A program made the translations under genes and the position numbers. From the NCBI GenBank assembly GCA_021780375.1, contig JAJXYT010000010.1, positions 1 through 47,402 on the forward strand: a stretch of DNA of 47,402 nucleotides, given 5' to 3'. Below, piece by piece: positions 16,551 to 24,553 of the stretch (position 1 is the first letter of the stretch; every line of letters begins with the position of its first letter). Below the pieces are notes generated by a model. It was not told the origin of the DNA, searched no databases, and saw only the letters and a program-made list of their open reading frames with translations. The stretch is from a bacterium (GTDB taxonomy: Bacteria > Verrucomicrobiota > Verrucomicrobiia > Limisphaerales > UBA11358).

Positions 16551-18764
16551 TCACTTGCTTTCAAACACCACCACCGCCGTCTGCACTGGATCGCGACCGG
16601 ACCGAATCACTTCCGGCGCCGGCATGACTTCCGCGTCGAAGCGGCGGGTCTTCGGATCAAAAGCGATGTTCCCGACCGATCCGCGTTGGGCGACGACTTT
16701 TGGAGCTTGCTTTGCATAGCCGAACAGGAGCACGTTTTTTTCGCCAGCCGCGAAGTTGATGGTCGCCGTCAGTTTTCCCTTGCTATCGTCCAGCGCGGCG
16801 ATCCGCTGGCGTCCATTGGACACATATTTCCCCGCGTCACCGAAAAACGCCAGGCCCGACCGGCCCACGGGCGTAATCATGTAATAAGCCGTGCCTCCGG
16901 GCTTGAACGAAAGTGCGACGCGTTTGCGGGCGGACTGGAAAACCGCGTTGTCCGAACGCGCGTCCAAGACACACACTTTTCCACTTAAACCAAATTTCGC
17001 CGGGACAAAACTGGCTTCGGCATCGGATTGCTGGCGGTTGTAGGCAAACACATAGGCAGTGCGCAGCGTGCCGTGATCGCTGTAAGTCCATGCCACCATC
17101 GGAGTTTTGCGGCCATTCGCCTGGGCGACATAAACGGAATCCAATGGCAATAGCGATTCATCCGGTTTTATCAGCACTCCGTCCGGCCGGGCTACGCGCA
17201 GAAGATTTTCCCTGTTTTCCCGTCGGATGGCGTCCCCGGTGCCCACCATGCCGGCGGAAAGGACGCTGATGAGCAGGTTGTTGGTTTCGCCGCTCATGAA
17301 CACGTCCGTCCAAGGCCAGATGCCCACCGCGCGCGCCAGTTGCGAAACGTACAAAAAATTATCCCAGCGGCTTCTGCCAAAGCGATCATCGCTTGTGCGG
17401 ATGCTGGTGAGATGGGCATAACGCGAGCCTTGCAGGAAAAAGCGCGGCAACGCCATGCAATACTGGAGGCTGAGGCCGCGCTCCCGCGCCGCCCGCGCCA
17501 TGCTGTCCGCGAACGCGTCGCCAAGACCCGGCGTGGTCTGAAGTTCAGGCGAATGATAATAAATTTCGCTCAGCCAATCCTGTTCGTAACAAAAAACCCC
17601 GCCGGCCGCGAGATAGCCCATGATGTGGTCCCACCATTTCGGGTCCACCGCCGCGATGCCGGAAACCTTGTATTCCTTGCGGTACGGGCTGGCGGGATCA
17701 ATCCAGCGGCTGTGTGTGATCAAACCCAAACCGGTTTTTTGATGCAGCCCGGCCAGTCCGCCGGGCAAAATGGCCGGATCGGCTTCATATTTGAGGAGAC
17801 CGCCATAACGATTCCATTCTCCCGCCGGCAAGCGGGCATTTTTTGTTGTTCCCACCTTGCCGTCAGGGCCGGTAAATGTCTTTTCATACCACCAGCTATC
17901 GAGTTGAAGATAGCGGCTGGGAATGCCTTCATCGTGATAACGCGCCACGAGCTGCTCCAGCGTGCCGGCGTAACCGAGCACCGGATCGTAATTGTAGTAA
18001 TAAAACGCCCCGTTGTCGGTCCAATACCCGAGGTAGCGCAATCCCGTGTCGGCGTCGTTGGCCGGCGGCACCTTGCCTTGCAGCGCCCTCAGTGCGCCGC
18101 CCCAGGTTTGCCAGGCCGCGTGAATGCCCGGCGCAAACGCCATCAACGTGGTGTGGGAAAAATGCGCCGGCAAATCATGCACTCCAGGGTTCAGGGTGCT
18201 GGCAATTTCGTGGATGCCGTCGCCGGCCATCGTCGCCAACAGGAAATCATCCGCCGGCGAAATCAGCGCGGCGTTCGCGTGATTGTCGAACAAAAGCCAC
18301 GGCGTGCCGTTGGTTTCGAGGTCGAAATGCGGAGGCGCAAAGGGTTTCTCGCCGAAACTGAAATGATGCAGCTTCGCGGGAAACGTCGTGAATTGCGGAA
18401 AAGCCACCGGCCATTTTTCGGCGGCCTGATCGCACGTCAGCGTGAAGAGCACGACGGGCCGCTGGTCGTAAACACGGATGGAACCCGTCACCGGTCCGCC
18501 CGCCCGCCACGAAAAGTGAATTTCCTGATACGCCCCGATGCGGTCGGTGCCGTGGCTGGCCTCTGCCTTTTCGGCCGGCGTGCCAAGCTCACCGGCAAAT
18601 CTCCAATCCGGCCGGCGTGACGCGATTTCATAATGACCGGAAGATGCGTCCAATTGAACGCTGATGCCGGCGGCCGATTCCACGCGAACCGATTTGGCGA
18701 CGGCTGCTGAAGACGAGAACAGGCCAACGCTGATGACCAGCGCAAAAAATAATTTGAGCTTCAT
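16551..18764 (-). CDS. Large secreted protein with clan GH-D-like catalytic motifs
   Basis: 737 residues with signal peptide MKLKLFFALVISVGLFSSSA. I do not recognise a named family. Residues about 25-230 look like a beta-sandwich. About 240-560 look like a TIM barrel with SRYLQLDSWWYEK (Asp289) and VFCYEQDWLSEI (Asp396), which resemble the substrate-binding and nucleophile strands of GH27/GH36/GH31 enzymes. HLTSIRTSDDRFGRS (Asp459/Asp460) resembles the RxSxD acid/base motif. A beta-rich tail follows. A retaining alpha-glycosidase (alpha-galactosidase-like) is the best guess. It is far longer than GH27 and lacks the GH36 DDGW signature. It stands alone between the repeat upstream of ABM and the PaaK-like gene, all on the minus strand. 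Confidence 0.65.
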   Translation of the reverse strand: MKLKLFFALVISVGLFSSSAAVAKSVRVESAAGISVQLDASSGHYEIASRRPDWRFAGELGTPAEKAEASHGTDRIGAYQEIHFSWRAGGPVTGSIRVYDQRPVVLFTLTCDQAAEKWPVAFPQFTTFPAKLHHFSFGEKPFAPPHFDLETNGTPWLLFDNHANAALISPADDFLLATMAGDGIHEIASTLNPGVHDLPAHFSHTTLMAFAPGIHAAWQTWGGALRALQGKVPPANDADTGLRYLGYWTDNGAFYYYNYDPVLGYAGTLEQLVARYHDEGIPSRYLQLDSWWYEKTFTGPDGKVGTTKNARLPAGEWNRYGGLLKYEADPAILPGGLAGLHQKTGLGLITHSRWIDPASPYRKEYKVSGIAAVDPKWWDHIMGYLAAGGVFCYEQDWLSEIYYHSPELQTTPGLGDAFADSMARAARERGLSLQYCMALPRFFLQGSRYAHLTSIRTSDDRFGRSRWDNFLYVSQLARAVGIWPWTDVFMSGETNNLLISVLSAGMVGTGDAIRRENRENLLRVARPDGVLIKPDESLLPLDSVYVAQANGRKTPMVAWTYSDHGTLRTAYVFAYNRQQSDAEASFVPAKFGLSGKVCVLDARSDNAVFQSARKRVALSFKPGGTAYYMITPVGRSGLAFFGDAGKYVSNGRQRIAALDDSKGKLTATINFAAGEKNVLLFGYAKQAPKVVAQRGSVGNIAFDPKTRRFDAEVMPAPEVIRSGRDPVQTAVVVFESK

Positions 18765-18893
18765 AGGAAAATCGGCGGCGGCAGGATTGTGTCCGAATTT
18801 TATTTTGTCAACGCCGTTAGCGCCAAAGATTCTGCGATGGCAGATCGGTGCCCCTGATTCCTGGTGTCTGAAAGCCTGCCGTTTGCCGGACTG

Positions 18894-20159
18894 TCATTTC
18901 TCGGCCTTGGCGGCGCGATGGGTCAAACGAAATTTTCCCGAAGCCGCCGGCACCAAAACCGGCATGGCTTCGGTTTTGATCTGTTCACGGCCTCCCAGCA
19001 ACGCTCCCAGCCTCGAGGTGAGGCGCTCCCATTCCCTTCCCTCCGGTCCGGCGCCGTCCGGCACGAAACGTAAACTGCAATCGCGGTTCTGATCCTGTCG
19101 CAACTCATAATGCGCAATGCCGGCCGCTCCGGCGAAACATTGGTCCACCTGCCAGGTGGTAACGCGGCGCCCGTCGCCCGCCGTCAGCGCGTCGCGCGAC
19201 CGGCCATGAACGACAAAATGACTGGCGTACGGCCGCTCGATCCGTTCCGCAAGATCACCGATGCGATAGCGAAGCAGCGGCATGTAATCATTGGTCAGGG
19301 TCGTGACCACCAGATCGCCGATGCCGTCTTCATCCGCGTCCACGATTTCAAGAAACGCCGTGTCATAGCTGGGTTTCATTTCGCCGCGCTCATTTTCCAT
19401 GAGCAGATGGCCGGTCTCGGTCGAACCATAAAGGTTGAAGACCGGCACGCCAAAGACGCGTTGCAGAATCCGGCGATGCACTACGCTGACAAATTCATAG
19501 CTGCACAACACAAACCGTACCGACGGGAATTGGCGGCCGTGCTGCTCGCAGTAGAGCGCGAAGCGGACGCCGTGAACCGGGTCCAGGTCGAGAAATTGCG
19601 GCGCCCATCCGGCGATTTCCGACGCCATGCGCGCCAGGTCCGCGTCGCCCAGCAGAAACGGAATGCGCGCCAGATTCACGAACAGCGTGTGGCCCAGCGT
19701 CCGTTGTTCGCGCGACATCCAGACCGTCGGGCAAGTCAGGCCGTTGCAGGCGGGCGGCACCAGCGTGGCGCGCCGGGCGTCGGGATATTCGTCCAGCACC
19801 CGGGCAACAAAACCATTCAACCGCAGCGCGCGTTCCTCCTGCGCGTTCCACCAGCCGCGGCCGAAAATCACCGGCAGCCGCTCCTCGGAAGTGCCGGAGG
19901 TGTGTTCCAGTTCCACCAGGTTTTTCTCCAGCAACGATTCGAGCAACTGCCCATCGGAAAGAAAATTTCGTGGAAAGCCCTTCCGCATGTCGCGCTTCGC
20001 CAGCAGCGGCAGGCCCTTGAAACACTCCAAACCAGGGCGTGGCCGCCCCGCTCGCGCCAGCGAATGGCGATAGAGCGGCACGTCCCGCCAGCGTGGAAGA
20101 AGCTCCTCCAACCGCGGGATTTGCGCGGCTTCACGAATCAATTCGGGCGTTGCGAGCAT
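18894..20159 (-). CDS. PaaK-like adenylate-forming enzyme
   Basis: 421 residues from MLATPELIREAAQIPRLEEL. The phosphate-binding loop EHTSGTSEERLPV (about 121-133) is the TSGTSG-like motif of phenylacetate-CoA ligase-type AMP-forming enzymes. VFNLYGSTETGHLLMENERG holds the Y-G-x-T-E aromatic/ATP motif, and the acid-base segment LLRYRIGDLAERIERP holds the RIGD motif that binds the AMP ribose. The C-terminal small domain is present but ends TRLTHRAAKAEK-like in a basic tail. The acid activated is unknown; no thiolation, ligase or degradation partners are nearby. There is no signal peptide. ATG 20159 is chosen because upstream codons lack similarity. Confidence 0.8.
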   Translation of the reverse strand: MLATPELIREAAQIPRLEELLPRWRDVPLYRHSLARAGRPRPGLECFKGLPLLAKRDMRKGFPRNFLSDGQLLESLLEKNLVELEHTSGTSEERLPVIFGRGWWNAQEERALRLNGFVARVLDEYPDARRATLVPPACNGLTCPTVWMSREQRTLGHTLFVNLARIPFLLGDADLARMASEIAGWAPQFLDLDPVHGVRFALYCEQHGRQFPSVRFVLCSYEFVSVVHRRILQRVFGVPVFNLYGSTETGHLLMENERGEMKPSYDTAFLEIVDADEDGIGDLVVTTLTNDYMPLLRYRIGDLAERIERPYASHFVVHGRSRDALTAGDGRRVTTWQVDQCFAGAAGIAHYELRQDQNRDCSLRFVPDGAGPEGREWERLTSRLGALLGGREQIKTEAMPVLVPAASGKFRLTHRAAKAEK

Positions 20160-20204
20160 GGGCGAAATATACACGCTTTTTGCGGAATGCAAATTCAGCA
20201 AATT

Positions 20205-20280
20205 GAGGTCGTGTCCCCTGAAAATGAAGTTGCGAACAGGTAAGTGAAGTCGTGAACAGGGGAAAATAGTCGTGAACAAA
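20205..20280. repeat. Array of degenerate 20-bp tandem repeats
   Basis: Three copies in exact 20-bp register: GAAGTTGCGAACAGG (20226), GAAGTCGTGAACAGG (20246) and ATAGTCGTGAACAAA (20266), with a poorer copy starting GAGGTCGTG at 20205. Multiple ~20-bp repeats of this kind are found at the ends of IS21-family elements and also as iterons or operator arrays. No transposase is nearby, so this may be the remnant of one insertion-sequence end. Confidence 0.55.
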
Positions 20281-20332
20281 TGCCCGCGGGCTGCGAATGA
20301 AGTCGCCATAGGCGTTATCCTTCGCCGCCTTA

Positions 20333-20348
20333 CGTCAGAAATCTGACG
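20333..20348. promoter_or_regulatory. Perfect palindrome CGTCAGA-AA-TCTGACG
   Basis: A 16-bp palindrome in the gap upstream of the orphan gene at 20551. It has operator form and may bind a dimeric regulator; it could equally be a short hairpin. Confidence 0.35.
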
Positions 20349-20428
20349 AACGCCAATGACCCGTTGGTGGCCAAGCTATAGATTGTCCCTGAGTTTTTCG
20401 CTGAGACTGCGATTTGCCAGCCACCCAT

Positions 20429-20448
20429 TGTACAGCAGTTTTTGTACA
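20429..20448. promoter_or_regulatory. TGTACA-N8-TGTACA operator-like site
   Basis: Two identical TGTACA half-sites, each itself a palindrome, are spaced by 8 bp (GCAGTTTT), one helical turn and a half centre to centre. The site is 103 bp upstream of the orphan gene at 20551. The regulator is unknown. Confidence 0.35.
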
Positions 20449-20550
20449 CATTTTTCACGTACGCATAACCAGCGGAGATTCGGTTCTTCTTCCTGGTAGC
20501 GACAATGTGCCGCTAATAACAGTCAAAACAAAACATAGGAGACAAGACAT

Positions 20551-20946
20551 ATGAAAAACATTGACACCATACCTGACGAAGAAACATTGCCCACAGAGCA
20601 AAGACTGCCGCGCCGCGCACCGGCGCGGAGAAGGCCACCGCCGCCGGACGAGCTGCCGCCGTCCCCACGACGCAGCACGGTTGTAGCCGACCTGAGAGAA
20701 TCTCTGAACGGCCTGGTCTTCAGAGGCCAATTCACCCAGGCTGTCGACCTAAAACCGCTGGCAGCTACGTGGGCTGCTGACTACGCCAACCTAGTGTTCC
20801 CGGGGATGGAAGACGACCAGAGGGTAAGGCTGCTGCTTGCCGCCGAGGCCGGTTTCTTGGCCGCGACCGAAATGAGCGAAAACGGCATCCGCCACTGGCA
20901 ACGGCTGCTGGAAAGAGCCATAAATGCACGCGCGAATTCCGCCTGA
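20551..20946 (+). CDS. Hypothetical protein (orphan, Arg/Pro-rich N-terminus)
   Basis: 131 residues with no family I recognise. The ATG at 20551 has a strong Shine-Dalgarno AGGAGA eight bases upstream, unlike most genes in this window. Residues 1-42 are disordered-looking and Arg/Pro-rich (RRAPARRRPPPPDELPPSPR). Residues 43-131 are predicted helical (STVVADLRESLNGLVFRGQF, DDQRVRLLLAAEAGFLAATE). No signal peptide or membrane segment. Codon use includes frequent AGA and CTG, differing from the neighbours. It lies in the islet behind the tandem repeats and two palindromes, so it may be acquired DNA. The basic N-terminus could bind nucleic acid, which is speculation. Confidence 0.55.
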   Translation: MKNIDTIPDEETLPTEQRLPRRAPARRRPPPPDELPPSPRRSTVVADLRESLNGLVFRGQFTQAVDLKPLAATWAADYANLVFPGMEDDQRVRLLLAAEAGFLAATEMSENGIRHWQRLLERAINARANSA

Positions 20947-21188
20947 GTTGACGCAGGGACCGTGCTGGCCCCGCGCCGCAACTGCTCAACTAATGGGTAT
21001 TGTGGACGCGGACCAGCGCGGCTGGATTCCCGATCCATGCATGGGTCGTAAAGAGTCGCTGATTTCGCTTCGGCGCATCATTGTTTGAAATCAGGACGGC
21101 CCCCTCAGCTTGTAGCGCACGCCGGCCACATTTTACTGCTGGAACCGTCCTCCGGCCGTACGCTGCCCCTCCAAAAAGCCAAAACGAT

Positions 21189-21476
21189 ATGCGTGTGACC
21201 AATGCTCAGAGGAAGAAACTGTGTGAACTGATGCACTTCGCCTTTATAGAGATCCGCCATCTGGGATGGAGCGGTAAAGCGGAGCAGGCGGCCGATCTGG
21301 CTGACGCTTTCCACAATTTGCCAAAGGACATGTGGAAAGAGGATTTCGCCCTGGAGCAGTTTGGTGATCTGTTTTTGAAGGATTGCCAAACAAAATATCC
21401 ACACGGAAAAATCCAGAATTACCTCGCGCAGGTTCGAAAAATCATCGCGATGAGAGAAGATCCTTCAAACAATTGA
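21189..21476 (+). CDS. Small hypothetical protein, helical
   Basis: 95 residues from ATG 21189: MRVTNAQRKKLCELMHFAFI, EIRHLGWSGKAEQAADLADA, FHNLPKDMWKEDFALEQFGD, then KYPHGKIQNYLAQVRKIIAM. The frame is open 36 codons upstream, but that part (SACSARRPHFTAG) looks non-coding. The pattern is all-helical with conserved-looking aromatic and charged positions, and it reads as a real protein. I recall similar unnamed short proteins in Verrucomicrobia, unchecked. No signal peptide or motif indicates a role. It is 242 bp after the previous orphan gene, in the same direction, with no operon link evident. Confidence 0.6.
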   Translation: MRVTNAQRKKLCELMHFAFIEIRHLGWSGKAEQAADLADAFHNLPKDMWKEDFALEQFGDLFLKDCQTKYPHGKIQNYLAQVRKIIAMREDPSNN

Positions 21477-21883
21477 CAGCGCTGTTGTTTCGTGGTCGTT
21501 TGCCCACAGCAGGGGCAATTCTGTTTGGGTCGGTTTTTGTCGGATGGCGTTTTCATGTGATAAAGAACGGAATTTAATCGGGCCTTCCACCCGGTGGCGC
21601 CACCCTTTCAAATCCGGCGCCGGCGCGGCGGCATAACCGGATCAGGGTCAATCTCTTGGGGCGGCAGACCCCTGACCTCAACTTTTTAAAGGCGTTCATC
21701 AAAGCTGCGAAGCAATACTTTGTCCGCTCGCGGCACTGCCCACGGACGGCGCGGCGGGGGTGGATCGTAGACCAAGGTCGGTTGAAATGCCTTTCATTTC
21801 TCCCTTTGTTAACAGTGCAGCGCCGTGGCCGGGGATCCACACCTTTCCATGGCGCACTTTAACGGGCCGCCAATCTGGCCGCT
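21477..21883. other. 407-bp gap with no recognised gene
   Basis: Lies between the small orphan gene and the leftward SGNH gene. Open frames on either strand are Arg/Pro-rich and carry no family signal. A block near 21585-21675 (GGTGGCGCCACC, GGCGCCGGCGC) is GC-rich and may be a degraded repeat. I see no clear promoter or terminator. Confidence 0.4.
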
Positions 21884-22579
21884 TCACTGGTTGGATGGAG
21901 GCGGCTGTAAATATGGTCTGATCAGTGACGCCCAGATGTGATAGCCTCTTTCGTCCGGATGCAATCGGTCCCTCAAAAATAAATCCTTACGCGGATTGCC
22001 ATTCGCATCGAGCATGGGCGAAAGAATATTCACGAACGCCAGGTTCCTGGATTTCTCGGCGATGGTGGCAATCCGGTGGTTGGTTTCCAGGATGCTGGCT
22101 TTGTTTGCCCAGCGACACGGGCTGGGGTCAATTGAAAGGTAGATGATGGGCGTGTCAGGCTGCTTCGCGTGGATTATGTCGATAAAGCTTTGGTATTCGG
22201 CGACCACTTCATCCGGTGACATGCCGCGGGCCAAATCATTGGCGCCGGCGAAAAACACGATGGCTCGTGGGTGATAGGGAAAAATAATCTGATTGGCGTA
22301 ATAAGTTGAATCGTGAATTTCCGAACCGCCGAAGCCGCGATTGATGACGGAGATGCCGGGGAAATCGCTGGCGAGCGTCTTCCATTTACGAATAGCGGAA
22401 CTGCCGATAAAGAGGACGGCATGTTGCGGTGGCGGATTGGTGTGGTCCATGCGCATGAAGTGCTGGATGGCTGGTTCCCAGCAGGAAACTTGAGACTTGG
22501 CCGGTGAATCCTTTGCGCTGGAGGTGGAGGCAAGGCAAAAGAACGCTGATATGGCGGTAAGAACAGCTTTTAATTTCAT
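21884..22579 (-). CDS. Secreted SGNH/GDSL hydrolase (putative carbohydrate esterase)
   Basis: 231 residues from MKLKAVLTAISAFFCLASTS (signal peptide). All four SGNH blocks are present: Ser61 in VLFIGSSAIRKW, Gly in NRGFGGSEIHD, Asn114 in FFAGANDLARG, and the Asp204-x-x-His207 pair in RDRLHPDERGY. Such enzymes remove acetyl or other acyl groups from sugars. It is the last gene of the leftward glycan cluster, 235 bp after the sulfatase. A paralogue (36235-36954) lies at the other end of the cluster, and the two share the TNPPP...VLFIG-type lead-in and the PSPxRWA segment. ATG 22579 was chosen for its signal peptide; the frame is open 33 codons upstream. Confidence 0.88.
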   Translation of the reverse strand: MKLKAVLTAISAFFCLASTSSAKDSPAKSQVSCWEPAIQHFMRMDHTNPPPQHAVLFIGSSAIRKWKTLASDFPGISVINRGFGGSEIHDSTYYANQIIFPYHPRAIVFFAGANDLARGMSPDEVVAEYQSFIDIIHAKQPDTPIIYLSIDPSPCRWANKASILETNHRIATIAEKSRNLAFVNILSPMLDANGNPRKDLFLRDRLHPDERGYHIWASLIRPYLQPPPSNQ

Positions 22580-22814
22580 AGATATCAGGCGTCTGTTGGT
22601 TTGGTTAGGGCTTCCCCAGGCTGGCAGGATGGAGTGTGGTCTGTAGCAGACTGCCATACTCAGTTGCCCGGCAGCCAATTTTCAAGAAGTTGGAACGTGA
22701 AATACCTACTACCCGCGTCACAGCGAACAGATTCTTCATTGGCAGATAGCGACAACATCAAATCAAATAGTTAATACTGGGTTTTCTGACATCAAACATA
22801 TCTACAGCCACCAT

Positions 22815-24329
22815 TTACGGATAATATGGCCAGAAATCAATTTTCGGGCGTTCCTCGCCTGCCTCAACCATGCGTTGAATCAAACGTTGGCGCAGATGGT
22901 CGGTTATCTCTTTCATGGAGCGGTTTCCAACATAATGCAATAGCCTCTTGTCCGGCCATCTCGTGTCGAGGCGGCCTGCCAGATTGACCAATTGCGCGCT
23001 GTCGGCCCGGTTGTTGTAGAGCTGGTGGTCTCGATAATGCAGGCTGCCCGGATCACGTGCCGGATCGGCCTCTGGTGCCAGTGCCACGTAAGTCCATTCC
23101 GGGGTTCGCAGAGCCCTGGCCACTTCCGACTCACTGATTTGAATGAAAACTTCATTAAACCATTCCGCCCGCGCTTTTTCATCGTTCATCAGCGGAATAA
23201 AGCTTCGTCCTTGCATTGACGATGGAATCGGCAGGCCCAGACAATCCAGTATCGAAGGGGTGACGTCAATCATGCTCACCAACTCAGAAATTGTCTGCCG
23301 GTTGTTGAAGCCAGGCCCTTGGATGATCAGCGGTACATGGACTGAACTTTCATGCGGGCTGCGTTTGTATTCGCTGTTACGCGTCCGAAAGTGGCATCCG
23401 TGATCGCTCATGAAAATAACGATGGTATTGTCTTCGAGATCTTGTTCCCTGAGGGTCTTGAAAATGCGCCCAAGCGATTCGTCGATGGCTTTAACGGCAC
23501 CATAGTAGTTTGCCAGTTCGTAGGGCCAGTCTCCGGGGAAAAACCGCAAGTCGGCAGGCACAAAAGGGCTGCGGAAGTATTTCTCGTAACCTCTTGGAGG
23601 AACAAAACCGAAAACGTCGTCATCGCCGCAGGGACCATTTTGCTGGTGAGGCTCAAGCTGTGAAAGTACCAATAAAAACGGTTTCTCGTGTTTTTGCTTC
23701 AGAAAGTCTTCTGCTATGGCCGTCAGAAAATCAACGCGGTAGATCTCTTTGCCATAGCGCACTGGTTTTCCATCGTTATCCCAGAATTGACTGTCGTAAG
23801 GCTGAGTGCTGTTCTCCGGAAGATTGGCCGCGACCCACAGACCGGAAAACCCCCCACGATACTTGGGCAGAACGGCACCCTCACCCGTTGGCGCCAAATG
23901 CCATTTGCCGATGTAGTTGGCCGTATAGCCGGCTTGCGTAAGCCGGGTGGCCAGCGTCACGGCGTCCGTGCGCAGTCCCGGCCCGTTTCTAAACACCCCG
24001 GTGGTCGTGGCGTACTGGCCGGTCATCAGGCAGGAACGGGACGGCCCGCACAGGGGCTGGTTGGTGATAAAGTTTTGAAACACCGTCCCACGGCGATACA
24101 TGGCGTCCAAATTGGGCGTAAAATCCATCGGGTTGTGGCCCGCCGCACAAATGCAATCCCAACGAAACTGATCCGAATGGAACACAATAATATTAGGTCG
24201 TTTTCGTGGCACGCTGGCTGGGTGTTCCGCCATCTGAGCGCCAACCATGGCCGTGGCACTTCCCAGCGGCGCCGTTGCCGCCGCCATGGCGGCCTGTTTT
24301 AGAAAATTTCGGCGCGTGAATTCGTTCAT
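22815..24329 (-). CDS. Tat-exported sulfatase, formylglycine type
   Basis: 504 residues. A twin-arginine signal (FTRRNFLKQAAMAAATAPLG) sends it out folded. The type I sulfatase motif is intact: Cys94-Gly-Pro-Ser-Arg within NQPLCGPSRSCLMTGQY. The Cys must be converted to formylglycine, so a maturase is needed elsewhere in the genome. Metal-binding residues are in VFHSDQFRWD (Asp53) and IFMSDHGCHF, and GKWHL (141-145) is the second conserved block. It resembles the arylsulfatase/N-sulfoglucosamine-type group of marine and soil Verrucomicrobia and would remove sulfate from a polysaccharide. It is 224 bp after the esterase gene and 235 bp before the SGNH gene in the same direction. The exact sulfate position it attacks cannot be told. 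Confidence 0.92.
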   Translation of the reverse strand: MNEFTRRNFLKQAAMAAATAPLGSATAMVGAQMAEHPASVPRKRPNIIVFHSDQFRWDCICAAGHNPMDFTPNLDAMYRRGTVFQNFITNQPLCGPSRSCLMTGQYATTTGVFRNGPGLRTDAVTLATRLTQAGYTANYIGKWHLAPTGEGAVLPKYRGGFSGLWVAANLPENSTQPYDSQFWDNDGKPVRYGKEIYRVDFLTAIAEDFLKQKHEKPFLLVLSQLEPHQQNGPCGDDDVFGFVPPRGYEKYFRSPFVPADLRFFPGDWPYELANYYGAVKAIDESLGRIFKTLREQDLEDNTIVIFMSDHGCHFRTRNSEYKRSPHESSVHVPLIIQGPGFNNRQTISELVSMIDVTPSILDCLGLPIPSSMQGRSFIPLMNDEKARAEWFNEVFIQISESEVARALRTPEWTYVALAPEADPARDPGSLHYRDHQLYNNRADSAQLVNLAGRLDTRWPDKRLLHYVGNRSMKEITDHLRQRLIQRMVEAGEERPKIDFWPYYP

Positions 24330-24553
24330 ACATCCCCCAAAATCACAATTTTAATAAATGTTGTTCATCTCGTATTCCATCGGCTTCGTGGTCAAGGTTG
24401 GCCCTCAACAGCTTGTTTGGGCAGCAAAATCTTATGCGGTTGACAAGTTTGCCTCCTCCCAGTGATTGATTTGTCGTTGTAGCCATACGCCGCAGTGTAC
24501 ATGCCGGACATTAAAATATTGGAATTCGCCATGTCAGCCTTCTTTCCTGGAAA

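Larger units (their letters stand above)
20160..20550. other. 391-bp gap with repeats and operator-like sites
   Basis: No convincing gene. It holds the 20-bp tandem repeats (20205-20280), a perfect palindrome (20333-20348) and the TGTACA pair (20429-20448), and ends with the leader of the orphan gene at 20551, which has a good AGGAGA ribosome-binding site (20537-20542). Confidence 0.6.

Noticed and set aside
17340-18620. 426-codon plus-strand frame inside the large secreted protein gene
   Set aside because: Antisense shadow. The minus-strand frame has a signal peptide and catalytic-type motifs, while this one is Arg-rich and without pattern.
20205-20280. CRISPR array
   Set aside because: The repeats are contiguous at 20 bp with no unique spacers, and no cas genes are present.
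20429-20448. LexA/SOS box
   Set aside because: The TGTACA pair does not match the LexA consensus forms I know, and no DNA-repair gene follows.
20205-21883. Intact insertion sequence or prophage
   Set aside because: No transposase, integrase or phage gene and no matching pair of terminal inverted repeats could be found.
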